From assembly GCA_017624155.1 (NCBI GenBank), contig JAGANS010000040.1, positions 1 through 61,645 on the forward strand: a stretch of DNA of 61,645 nt, in the 5' to 3' direction. Positions within the stretch are counted from its first letter, which is position 1; every line of letters starts with the position of its first letter. Below are positions 42,165 through 52,023 of the stretch, one piece after another. The notes below the pieces were generated by a model, which was given only the letters and a program-made list of their open reading frames with translations, was not told the DNA's origin and made no database searches. The position numbers were made by a program, and so were the translations under genes. Origin of the DNA: Muribaculaceae bacterium. Its GTDB lineage: Bacteria; Bacteroidota; Bacteroidia; Bacteroidales; Muribaculaceae.

Positions 42165-42443
42165 ATGACTAAAGCAGACATCGTAAGCGAAATCTCGAAG
42201 TCGACCGGTATCGACAAGGCTCTCGTACTCGCAACCGTTGAGAAATTCATGGAAGTTGTGAAGGACTCGCTCTCGGCAGGTGAGAACGTATACCTCCGTG
42301 GCTTCGGCAGCTTCATCATCAAGGTTCGCTCCGAAAAGACCGCCCGCAACATCTCGAAGAACACCACCATCGTAATTCCTGAGCACAAGATCCCCGCGTT
42401 CAAGCCCGCCAAGGTGTTCATGGAAGAGGTGAAGAAGGACTAA
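42165..42443 (+). CDS. HU/IHF-family DNA-binding protein
   Basis: A 92-residue nucleoid protein that bends DNA. It begins MTKADIVSEISKSTGI; the beta-arm region carries VYLRGFGSFIIKVRSEKTAR, and IPEHKIPAFKPAKVF is the conserved end with the Pro that inserts into DNA. The length and closing segment fit the HU family; HU and IHF subtypes cannot be split by reading. Downstream come the mS38-like small protein and RNase G, a gene order common in Bacteroidota. Confidence 0.93.
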   Translation: MTKADIVSEISKSTGIDKALVLATVEKFMEVVKDSLSAGENVYLRGFGSFIIKVRSEKTARNISKNTTIVIPEHKIPAFKPAKVFMEEVKKD

Positions 42444-42503
42444 GCTTCGGGACTGCAATCGCAATCAAATACAATTAACCCAATAATATAAACCTATTGC
42501 CCT

Positions 42504-42593
42504 ATGCCAAGCGGAAAAAAACGTAAAGGCCATAAGATGGCTACACACAAGCGTAAAAAACGTCTTCGCAAGAACCGTCATAAGAAGAAGTAA
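42504..42593 (+). CDS. AURKAIP1/COX24-domain small basic protein
   Basis: A 29-residue, Lys/Arg-rich protein (MPSGKKRKGHKMATHKRKKR and nine more residues). The MATHKRKKRLRKNRHK core is that of the AURKAIP1/COX24 domain, whose mitochondrial member is ribosomal protein mS38. A ribosomal role is therefore likely but inferred. It lies 60 bases after HU and 148 bases before RNase G. The stop overlaps a small AGCCGC-GCA-GCGGCT hairpin (42593-42607). Confidence 0.85.
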   Translation: MPSGKKRKGHKMATHKRKKRLRKNRHKKK

Positions 42594-42645
42594 GCCGCGC
42601 AGCGGCTGCTCCGGGCGGCTCATCGCTATCCGATAGAACGTTTAT

Positions 42646-42705
42646 ACAAAGGACATTTTGATGCGGCTTAGTTTTTCAACCACGGTTCCATCATGTGTCC
42701 TTTGT
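42646..42705 (+). promoter_or_regulatory. Leader stem-loop upstream of RNase G
   Basis: ACAAAGGACA (42646-42655) pairs exactly with TGTCCTTTGT (42696-42705); a further TGATG/CATCA pair can extend the stem inward. The hairpin ends 36 bases before the rng start codon. Confidence 0.5.
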
Positions 42706-42741
42706 CATTATTAAACAAGCCCACAATCCTTAGTACTCACA

Positions 42742-44745
42742 ATGAAAAGCGAACTCATCGTCGACGTTCAGCCCGCCGATGTCTCGATCGCCCTGCTGGA
42801 GGACTCGCGACTGGTGTCGCTCCAGAAAGAGGCCCGAAACATCGCATACGCGGTGGGCGACATCTACCTGGCAAAGGTCAAGAAGATCATGCCGGGCCTG
42901 AACGCCGCATTTGTCAACGTGGGTTACGAAAAGGATGCATTCCTCCATTATCTGGATCTTGGTCCCCACTTCGCATCATACGAAGCCTACCTCTCACAGC
43001 TCCTTGGCGATGACCGCAGGCGCGTCCCCGCCATCGAGAAAATGAAACTACTGCCCGATATCGATAAGGACGGCACCATAGCACAGACCCTCGAACAGGG
43101 CCGCGAGTTGCTGGTGCAGATCGTAAAAGAGCCTATATCGAGCAAGGGTCCGCGCCTCACCACCGAAATCACTTTCACAGGCCGGTTTATGGTGCTGATC
43201 CCCTTCAGCGACAAAATATCGATATCTCAGAAAATAAAGTCGACTGAGGAAAAGATGCGCCTGCGCCAGCTGATCGAAAGCATCAAGCCGCGCAACTTCG
43301 GCGTGATAGTACGCACATCGGCCGAGGGCAAGCGTGTGGCCGAACTCATCAATGAACTCAAGACCCTCGTCAACTGCTGGAACACCACGGTGGCCAAGGC
43401 ACAGAAAGCCACAGCACCGGCCTTGATTTTTGAAGAAGAAAACCGTGTCGTAGGCATGCTGCGCGATGTATTCAGCCCCTCATTTGAGGCGATACACGTC
43501 AACGACGCCGACATCCATGCCCAGATCGACAAATACGTGAGCCTGATAGCTCCCGAGCGCAAGGAGATCGTGAAGATCTATGACCGCGACGAGCCTATAT
43601 TCGACCATTTCGGCATCACACGCCAGATAAAATCTTCTTTCGGCAAGACTGTATCGTTCCGCTCGGGCGCCTATATCATCATCGAGAGCACCGAGGCCCT
43701 GCACGTAGTCGACGTAAACTCGGGCAACCGGTCCAAGGCCGCCAACGATCAGGAAACGAACGCTCTGGAGGTCAATCTGCGCGCCGCCGACGAAATAGCG
43801 CGCCAGTTGCGCCTCCGCGATATGGGCGGCATCATAGTGGTCGACTTCATCGATATGGCCAAGGGTGAACACCGCCAGCAGCTATATGAGCACATGCGCG
43901 AAATCATGGCCAACGACCGTGCACGGCACAACATACTGCCTCTCAGTAAATTCGGGCTTATGCAGATAACCCGTCAGCGTGTGCGTCCGGCCCTCGACAT
44001 CACCACGGCCGAGAAGTGTCCGTCGTGCTTCGGGAAGGGCGAGGTACAGCCCTCGCTGCTATTCACCGACACGTTGTATGAGAAACTCGAATACCTTGTC
44101 AACACCCTCGGCGTGAAGGGATTCATCATGTATGTGCATCCCTTTGTGGACGCATATATCAAGCGCGGCCTGTTCACATCGCTGTATGGCCGCTGGCGCC
44201 GCTCGCTGGGCCGTTGTTTCAAGATATTGCCGGATCAGTCGCTCGCATATCTGCAATACCGTGTGCTCGACAAGGACCGCAACGAAATCGACCTCAAGGA
44301 AGAAAAAGACATGGACGCATCATCGGCCGAAAAGCGCTCGACCAAGGCTAAGAAGCGCGGCGGCGACGACGATGCCGACAATAACGCCCAGTCACCGGCT
44401 CAGGCCACAAAAGAAGGCGACGATGCCAACGCACCGGCAGCCGAAAAGGCCAAATCCAAGCGCCGCAAGCGCAAGAAAAAACCGGCTGAGGCAACCGATG
44501 CCGCAGCAGGCACAGAATGCGCCGTCCCTGAAGCGGCAACTGCCACCGGGGCAGAGGATGCCACACCGGCGCCCGCTGCCACCACGCCCGAAACTCCGGC
44601 CAACGCAGAGACAGCTGACAAGACGCCCAAGCCCCAACGTCCGCCACGCCAGCCGCGGCCACGGGCCAAAACATCCACTCCGGAAGCCGCCGCTGACAAT
44701 ATGCTGCCGGCGCTTCCGCCCCCACCAAGATCAGAAGAGGAATAA
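42742..44745 (+). CDS. rng: Ribonuclease G/E family endoribonuclease
   Basis: A 667-residue RNase E/G protein. The S1 domain is near the start (VGDIYLAKVKKIMPGLNAAF with VNVGYEKDAFLHYLDL). The catalytic Asp region is ALHVVDVNSGNRSKAANDQE and GGIIVVDFIDMAKGEHRQQL, and the zinc link is EKCPSCFGKGEVQ. After about residue 515 comes a 150-residue Lys/Ala/Pro/Thr-rich tail (SKRRKRKKKPAEATDAAAG) of low complexity, longer than in RNase G proper, which may bind RNA or partners. It cuts single-stranded RNA and helps rRNA processing. Confidence 0.93.
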   Translation: MKSELIVDVQPADVSIALLEDSRLVSLQKEARNIAYAVGDIYLAKVKKIMPGLNAAFVNVGYEKDAFLHYLDLGPHFASYEAYLSQLLGDDRRRVPAIEKMKLLPDIDKDGTIAQTLEQGRELLVQIVKEPISSKGPRLTTEITFTGRFMVLIPFSDKISISQKIKSTEEKMRLRQLIESIKPRNFGVIVRTSAEGKRVAELINELKTLVNCWNTTVAKAQKATAPALIFEEENRVVGMLRDVFSPSFEAIHVNDADIHAQIDKYVSLIAPERKEIVKIYDRDEPIFDHFGITRQIKSSFGKTVSFRSGAYIIIESTEALHVVDVNSGNRSKAANDQETNALEVNLRAADEIARQLRLRDMGGIIVVDFIDMAKGEHRQQLYEHMREIMANDRARHNILPLSKFGLMQITRQRVRPALDITTAEKCPSCFGKGEVQPSLLFTDTLYEKLEYLVNTLGVKGFIMYVHPFVDAYIKRGLFTSLYGRWRRSLGRCFKILPDQSLAYLQYRVLDKDRNEIDLKEEKDMDASSAEKRSTKAKKRGGDDDADNNAQSPAQATKEGDDANAPAAEKAKSKRRKRKKKPAEATDAAAGTECAVPEAATATGAEDATPAPAATTPETPANAETADKTPKPQRPPRQPRPRAKTSTPEAAADNMLPALPPPPRSEEE

Positions 44746-44759
44746 TTCCCGCAACCCAC

Positions 44760-44787
44760 ATCCCCGCCTCCGGCGGGGATTTTTTTG
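44760..44787 (+). terminator. Terminator of the HU-mS38-like-rng region
   Basis: ATCCCCGCC (44760-44768) and GGCGGGGAT (44772-44780) with a 3-base loop, followed by a T run. Confidence 0.9.
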
Positions 44788-44829
44788 GATTTATAACATT
44801 GCAACCACGGTCAGCAAGCAATTTTTTTG

Positions 44830-44837
44830 TAACTTTG
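44830..44837 (+). promoter_or_regulatory. -7 box of the rhomboid operon
   Basis: TAACTTTG, followed 2 bases later by the first of two direct repeats. A properly spaced -33 element was not found. Confidence 0.55.
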
Positions 44838-44838
44838 C

Positions 44839-44881
44839 ACGTTAATACTACAGCTATTTTGTACGTTAATACTACAGCTAT
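44839..44881 (+). repeat. 19-bp direct repeat in the rhomboid leader
   Basis: ACGTTAATACTACAGCTAT occurs at 44839-44857 and again at 44863-44881, a 24-base period. The second copy contributes the first two bases of the ATG start codon. Confidence 0.9.
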
Positions 44882-45629
44882 GATGTATCTCCAACGAATG
44901 TTTACAAATATGCCGCCGGTTACCAAGAATCTCTTGATAATCAACACGATCATCTGGGCGGCGATGGCGCTTGTACCGACAATCGACACACGCCTGACCC
45001 AGTGGTGCGCCCTGCACTACTTCTCGTCGCCGGGCTTCAATGTGGCCCAGCTGATTACCTATATGTTCATGCACGGAGGCTTCATGCATCTGTTTTTCAA
45101 CATGTTCGCTCTGGTGATGTTTGGCGGCATCATCGAGCGGTCGATGGGGTCGAAGCGTTTTCTGTTTTATTATGTATCGTGCGGCCTGTTTGCAGCACTG
45201 GTGCAGATGGGAGCCTACGCGCTGGTGCTCACCAAGTATCAGAACATGTTCACACCGGCCGAGTTCAGAGAAATCGTAGACCACGGCTGGAATCTGATCA
45301 ATACCGGCTATACATACACCGATCCGACCCTCAACGCCATCAACAGCCTTGTCAACGGTCCGATGGTGGGCGCTTCGGGAGCCATCTACGGCATCATTCT
45401 GGCATTCGGTATGCTGTACCCCAATCAGCCTATCTATCTCTATTTTGCAATTCCCATCAAGGCCAAATGGCTGGTGCTCGGCTACGGCATACTTGAGTTG
45501 TCGTACGGCCTCGGCTCGATGACCGACAATGTAGCACACTTCGCCCATCTGGGCGGCATGATCGCCGGTGTGATACTGATTCTGTACTGGAAAAAGAAAG
45601 GTGTATTCAACAATCATTGGTTTTTCTGA
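44880..45629 (+). CDS. Rhomboid-family intramembrane serine protease
   Basis: A 249-residue membrane protein starting at MMYLQRMFTNMPPVTKN; a longer frame from 44799 includes the promoter and leader repeats and is rejected. About six to seven helices are visible. HGGFMHLFFNMFALVMFGG is the family HxxxN-type region, the catalytic Ser is in GASGAIYGI, and the His in AHFAHLGGM. It cleaves transmembrane substrates within the membrane; its targets are unknown. It is followed directly (0-base gap) by a second rhomboid-like gene. Confidence 0.9.
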   Translation: MMYLQRMFTNMPPVTKNLLIINTIIWAAMALVPTIDTRLTQWCALHYFSSPGFNVAQLITYMFMHGGFMHLFFNMFALVMFGGIIERSMGSKRFLFYYVSCGLFAALVQMGAYALVLTKYQNMFTPAEFREIVDHGWNLINTGYTYTDPTLNAINSLVNGPMVGASGAIYGIILAFGMLYPNQPIYLYFAIPIKAKWLVLGYGILELSYGLGSMTDNVAHFAHLGGMIAGVILILYWKKKGVFNNHWFF

Positions 45630-46328
45630 ATGAAATCGATCCTCGGCATATTGTCGCGCGCAGGTGCGATGTGGATAATAGCGGGTATCAACGCCGCTCT
45701 GTTCATAGCATCGTGCCTGGGCGTATCGCTGGCGCCGCTGTATCTCGGGGCGGGCGCTGAGGCCCTTGCCGCGCGGCCCTGGAGTCCGCTCACCTATATG
45801 TTCGCACAGACCCAGCCGGCCCACTTCGCCATCAACATCATCGGCCTGATAATAGCGGGCGCATGGTTTCAGACACGTCTCCGGGGCGTCGTCCTTGCGG
45901 CGACATACGTGGCCGGGGGACTGGCCGGCGCGCTGGCCTTCGAGGCACTGACGGCCATTGCCGGCACCCCCGGGGCGACGCTGTCGGGATCGTCGGCGGC
46001 TGTGCTTGCTGTGTATGCGGCAATTACGGCAGTATACGGGCGCAGGCTCGGGAAGGTGTCGCCGGGTGTATTGGGCCAATGGTCGCCGGCATTGCCGCTG
46101 TGTATAATTTTCGTAAACTCGGTGTTTGAGCTGTGGGGCGACAACCCCGGCGGCAATCTCGCCCACCTCGCCGGCATCCTCGCGGGCTGGGCTATAGGCG
46201 GCTATGTATCGCGCAGCAAACGCACCGGCAGCGACAAGGCACACCGCGACATCATCGACAAATTCGAGCGCTCGGGCTACTCGGGGCTTACCGCCGACGA
46301 ACGCAGCAAACTATTCAACCATCAATGA
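45630..46328 (+). CDS. Second rhomboid-family protein
   Basis: A 232-residue membrane protein with rhomboid layout: TQPAHFAINIIGLIIAGAWF as the HxxxN region, a Ser in TLSGSSAAVLAVYAA (GSSA in place of the usual GxSG/A), and a His in NLAHLAGILAG. Both catalytic residues seem retained. A C-terminal basic cytosolic tail has SGYSGLTADERSKLF, a short motif seen in other bacterial rhomboids. It lies between the first rhomboid and the EEP gene, 3 bases before the latter. Confidence 0.85.
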   Translation: MKSILGILSRAGAMWIIAGINAALFIASCLGVSLAPLYLGAGAEALAARPWSPLTYMFAQTQPAHFAINIIGLIIAGAWFQTRLRGVVLAATYVAGGLAGALAFEALTAIAGTPGATLSGSSAAVLAVYAAITAVYGRRLGKVSPGVLGQWSPALPLCIIFVNSVFELWGDNPGGNLAHLAGILAGWAIGGYVSRSKRTGSDKAHRDIIDKFERSGYSGLTADERSKLFNHQ

Positions 46329-46331
46329 CTT

Positions 46332-47591
46332 ATGGCGGGAAAAAGCAACAGCAAGATGCCTGAAGAGCTGAAACCGGTAGTGAAAGCGCCGCGCCGCGCA
46401 GTGAAAGCACCCCAACGCGCAGCGAAAGCACCGGTACGCCCCAAGCCGTCGATATGGCGCCGCATCGCAAGCGTGCTGCTGTGCATCGGCACACTTGTCA
46501 GCGCCGCCGGCCTTGTCACGGCATGTTTCGGAGGCAATCTGTCGCCGGCTCAGTATCGCGGCATCTGCCTGATGGTGATGACATTGCCGGCATGGCTCAT
46601 CCTGATGGTGCTGTTCACGATTCTCGACCTGATATGGTGCCGGAGGATATTGCCGCTGTGCCTGCTTGTGTTCATAGCATGTGCAGCGGGGATATGGGAG
46701 TTCATGCCTCTGAATCTGCGGCGTCCGTCGCTCGACAAGGCCGCAGGGTATCCGCAGTTCACGTTTCTCACCTACAATATCACCAACTTCTCCGACCTCA
46801 CCGACAAATATCCCGGCGACATCAATCCTACCATATCCAATATACTGAAGATTAACGCCGATGTGGTGAACCTGCAGGAAGCGGTGGTGCTCACCCCCTC
46901 GGAGAAGATACATCTCGGACAGGAACAGATCGACTCGCTCTACCATACCTATCCCTACATCATCATGTATGGCCGTAGCCAGATGCTGATGTCGAAATAT
47001 CCGGCAGAAGCCATCCATGTAGGATATAACGAGAAGCAGCGCGGCGAAATAGCCGTGTTCCGGCTCAATATAGAGGGGGAGACGGTGACACTATTCGACG
47101 TGCATCTGAAATCGTACTTCCTTACCCAGGACGATAAGGAACTGTACAGGGATGTCACCAACATAAAGGACGTGAAAAACGACATAAAAGACATCCACTC
47201 GATCAAGGGTACGATGTTTGACGTAAAGTCGCAGCTTCTCGGCAAGGTGCAGCGGGCCGCCGAGGACCGCGAGCTTGACGCCATACGGCTGGGGCACCTC
47301 ATCGACCGCTACGGCGGCCCCAATGTGATTGTAGCCGGCGACTTCAACGATGTGCCGGGCTGCTACACGCTGCGCCATCTGGCAGAATTCAATCTCAGGC
47401 AGGTGTACAGTGAGCTGGGCTTCGGGCCGATGATTACCTTCAACCGCGACCGCTTCTACTTCCGTATCGACCATGTGCTCTACCGCGGGGCGCTAATGCC
47501 GCTGCGGATGCGCCGCGGGTCGAGCCTCGCCTCCGACCATTATCCGCTGCTGGTGCGGTTTGCCCTCACCTCGGCCACCGACAATCATTAA
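46332..47591 (+). CDS. Membrane-anchored endonuclease/exonuclease/phosphatase (EEP) protein
   Basis: A 419-residue protein. Residues 10-38 are a basic Ala/Pro/Lys-rich region with three imperfect KAPxRA repeats (encoded at about 46379-46441), followed by two to three membrane helices. From about 135 the EEP fold begins: FTFLTYNITNF, NLQEAVVL with the metal Glu, FDVHLKSYFL, VAGDFNDVPGC, YFRIDHVLYRG and SDHYPLLVRF. All active-site words are present. It may hydrolyse nucleic acid, lipid head groups or inositol phosphates; the choice is open. It is 11 bases before dcp. Confidence 0.85.
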   Translation: MAGKSNSKMPEELKPVVKAPRRAVKAPQRAAKAPVRPKPSIWRRIASVLLCIGTLVSAAGLVTACFGGNLSPAQYRGICLMVMTLPAWLILMVLFTILDLIWCRRILPLCLLVFIACAAGIWEFMPLNLRRPSLDKAAGYPQFTFLTYNITNFSDLTDKYPGDINPTISNILKINADVVNLQEAVVLTPSEKIHLGQEQIDSLYHTYPYIIMYGRSQMLMSKYPAEAIHVGYNEKQRGEIAVFRLNIEGETVTLFDVHLKSYFLTQDDKELYRDVTNIKDVKNDIKDIHSIKGTMFDVKSQLLGKVQRAAEDRELDAIRLGHLIDRYGGPNVIVAGDFNDVPGCYTLRHLAEFNLRQVYSELGFGPMITFNRDRFYFRIDHVLYRGALMPLRMRRGSSLASDHYPLLVRFALTSATDNH

Positions 47592-47602
47592 CACTTCAAT
47601 AT

Positions 47603-49725
<2,123 letters not shown>

Positions 49726-49726
<1 letters not shown>

Positions 49727-50217
49727 TGATTCACAGCGCCCCATTCAGATTATCACCGGCGACCTATATGACAGCCATCACCCGCGTGCTCATAACGCGC
49801 AGGTGGTGGCTGGGCCTTGCGCCGGCCGCACTGATAGTATGGGGCGCCGTAGCCGACTGGCGATGGGCCGTGGTGGGACTCATGCTGATATTCATCATAT
49901 ACCCCCTGGCAATGAGCTTCACTATCCTCCGCTACGCCACGCTGCCGCAACTTGCGGCGCGGGCCTCGGCAACAATGGCCGATATCGACGGCGACACAGT
50001 GAGGCTCTACCGCCACACGGGTGATGACACGCCGCCGACGTGTGTTGCAGAGGCCCGAATAATATCGGCCTCTCACACCCGCGGCATGCTGCGACTCGCA
50101 ACAGGACAGCATACCGAGGATTTCATAATCATCCCTTCCGAAGCACTTCCTGCGGCCGATTTCAGCGACATATTGCGCAGATTCTCGCCAGAAGAATCAT
50201 ACGATTTCTCTAATTGA
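49726..50217 (+). CDS. Small two-helix membrane protein, unknown
   Basis: A 163-residue protein with two close hydrophobic segments (WWLGLAPAALIVWGAVADW and AVVGLMLIFIIYPLAMSF) and a soluble C-terminal domain of about 90 residues. A Met at 49768 could be the true start; 49726 is kept because it couples to the dcp stop (TGATG). I recognise no family. The context (dcp, EEP, rhomboids) suggests an envelope role. Confidence 0.6.
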
Positions 50218-50228
50218 CAAAAAATCAT

Positions 50229-50236
50229 TAACTTTG
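50229..50236 (+). promoter_or_regulatory. -7 box of fabG
   Basis: TAACTTTG, 28 bases before the ATG at 50264. Confidence 0.6.
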
Positions 50237-50263
50237 CATCGGAATTAAAACCAACATAAAGAC

Positions 50264-51010
50264 ATGAAACTTCTCGAAGGAAAAACAGCCCTTATCACAG
50301 GCGCCGCCCGCGGCATAGGCAAGGCCCTTGCCCTGCGTTTCGCCCAGGAAGGCGCAAACATCGCTTTCACCGACCTCGTAATAGATGAAAACGGCAAGCA
50401 GACCGAAGCAGAAATAGCAGCATTCGGCGTAAAAGCCAAAGGATATGCATCAAACGCCGCCGACTTCGCCCAGACCAAGGAAGTAGTCGATCAGGTGAAG
50501 AAGGATTTCGGCTCAATCGACATTCTCGTCAACAACGCCGGTATCACCAAGGACGGCCTCATGATGCGCATGACCGAACAGCAGTGGGACGCCGTCATCG
50601 CCGTAAACCTCAAAAGCGCGTTCAACTTCATCAACGCCGTGCTGCCCGTCATGCTGCGTCAGCGTAGCGGCTCGATCATCAACATGGCATCGGTGGTAGG
50701 CGTTCACGGCAATGCCGGCCAGGCCAACTATGCCGCATCGAAGGCCGGCCTTATCGCACTGGCCAAGTCGATCGCTCAGGAAGTAGGCTCGCGCGGCATC
50801 CGTGCCAACGCCATCGCCCCCGGCTTCATCGAGACTGCCATGACAGCCCAGCTTCCCGACGACATCCGCGCCGAGTGGATCAAAAAGATTCCCCTGCGCC
50901 GCGGCGGCAAAGTCGAGGACATCGCCTCGGTGGCCCTCTTCCTCGCATCCGACCTCTCGTCGTATGTATCGGGTCAGGTGATCCAGGTCGACGGCGGTAT
51001 GAATATGTAA
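50264..51010 (+). CDS. fabG: 3-oxoacyl-ACP reductase FabG
   Basis: A 248-residue short-chain dehydrogenase that reduces 3-ketoacyl-ACP with NADPH in fatty acid synthesis. The cofactor motif ITGAARGIGKALALRFA is at residues 11-27, NNAG follows, and the catalytic residues are in SIINMASVVGVHGNAGQANY with Ser and Tyr and then ASKAG with Lys. It closes with the C-terminal GQVIQVDGGMNM. Size and end match FabG, but close SDR relatives cannot be excluded. It has its own promoter and terminator. Confidence 0.92.
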   Translation: MKLLEGKTALITGAARGIGKALALRFAQEGANIAFTDLVIDENGKQTEAEIAAFGVKAKGYASNAADFAQTKEVVDQVKKDFGSIDILVNNAGITKDGLMMRMTEQQWDAVIAVNLKSAFNFINAVLPVMLRQRSGSIINMASVVGVHGNAGQANYAASKAGLIALAKSIAQEVGSRGIRANAIAPGFIETAMTAQLPDDIRAEWIKKIPLRRGGKVEDIASVALFLASDLSSYVSGQVIQVDGGMNM

Positions 51011-51033
51011 TCCATCCGCAAACCGCAATACAG

Positions 51034-51065
51034 GAGAGCCACCGCACAAGTGGCTCTCTTTTTTA
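51034..51065 (+). terminator. Terminator of fabG
   Basis: GAGAGCCAC (51034-51042) and GTGGCTCTC (51050-51058), loop of 7, followed by eight T's. Confidence 0.9.
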
Positions 51066-51076
51066 TACACCGAAAG

Positions 51077-51107
51077 TTGGATGATTGACACAAAAGCAGT
51101 AAATTTG
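51077..51107 (+). promoter_or_regulatory. Promoter of the DUF5106-mnmA unit
   Basis: TTG (51077-51079), 20 bases, TAAATTTG (51100-51107). The predicted transcription start falls near the first ATG (51115), so a Met at 51133 is a reasonable alternative start. Confidence 0.65.
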
Positions 51108-51114
51108 CATCATA

Positions 51115-52023
51115 ATGAAAAATATACCTTCAATGAAACGCATTATTATCTATATCATCTGTGCTATTTCAGCCGTAGGCATGCGCGCTGCTGACGGCGA
51201 CCTTTTCCCCTACCCCAAACCCACCGACGACATGACCACACTGGTGGAGCGCTGCGACTATCTGGTAAGCGAGTTCTGGAAACGCTGCGACTTCAAGAGC
51301 GCGATGTCCAAGAAGGAAGCTCTCAACTCGACGTTTGGCGACTGGATATCCTTCATGCCCTTTGCAAGCGCCGACACGGTGCACAGCGCCATCGACCATC
51401 TGCTGGCAACAGTGGCCAAGTCGGGTCCACACACTCTTGAAATGGCCCGCATGGCCGAAGCATGGGCTCATTCGGACTCGGCCGACATATACAGCGACGA
51501 GATATTCCTGCCCTTTGCCAAGGCTGCCGCCGGCCATAAGAAAATCAAGGCCGACGACCGCAAGCACTTTGCCACTCAGGTGCAGATAATGGAAAATACA
51601 CAGCAGGGCAAGCCAATGCGCCACCTTGAATATGTCACACCCGAGGGTGAGACAAAAAATTTTGACGATCTGCATACCCAGATGATACTCGTTGTATTCG
51701 GCCGCTATGACAGTGATGCCGCCAACCTGGCGCGCGTGCGTCTGTCGGCCGACATCAATGCCAACACGCTCATCAAGGCAGGTCTGCTCACCGTAATCTA
51801 TCTGCAGCCGGGCGATGCTACCGAGGAATGGAAGGCTGCGGCGGCCGGTTATCCCGAGGAATGGACCATAGGCGCTGCTCCCGATGCCCGCGAATATTTC
51901 CCGCTGCGCACATCACCGGCAATCTATCTGCTGGATGCACGCCATAAAATTCTCCTGAAGGAAGTCCCCGTTGACGGCATGCTCGCCGCCCTCACCACCC
52001 TGCGTCAGAATACCGGTATATGA
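51115..52023 (+). CDS. DUF5106-type exported protein
   Basis: A 302-residue protein with a signal peptide (MKRIIIYIICAISAVGMRAA from 51133). Its helical part with ERCDYLVSEFWKRCDFKSAM is typical of DUF5106, and its end (VIYLQPGDATEEWKAAAAGY, then TSPAIYLLDARHKILLKEVP) looks thioredoxin-like, but no CxxC pair is present at the expected site. Function is unknown; a periplasmic stress or thiol role is speculation. Its stop overlaps mnmA (ATGA). Confidence 0.7.
   Translation: MKNIPSMKRIIIYIICAISAVGMRAADGDLFPYPKPTDDMTTLVERCDYLVSEFWKRCDFKSAMSKKEALNSTFGDWISFMPFASADTVHSAIDHLLATVAKSGPHTLEMARMAEAWAHSDSADIYSDEIFLPFAKAAAGHKKIKADDRKHFATQVQIMENTQQGKPMRHLEYVTPEGETKNFDDLHTQMILVVFGRYDSDAANLARVRLSADINANTLIKAGLLTVIYLQPGDATEEWKAAAAGYPEEWTIGAAPDAREYFPLRTSPAIYLLDARHKILLKEVPVDGMLAALTTLRQNTGI

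Noticed and set aside
42708-42722. TTAAACAAGC upstream of rng as a MITE right end
   Set aside because: The match covers about ten bases only and lacks the CTC end and any partner.
44811-46244. A 477-codon minus-strand frame over the two rhomboid genes
   Set aside because: It is a shadow of two genes with clear catalytic motifs; it has no family resemblance.
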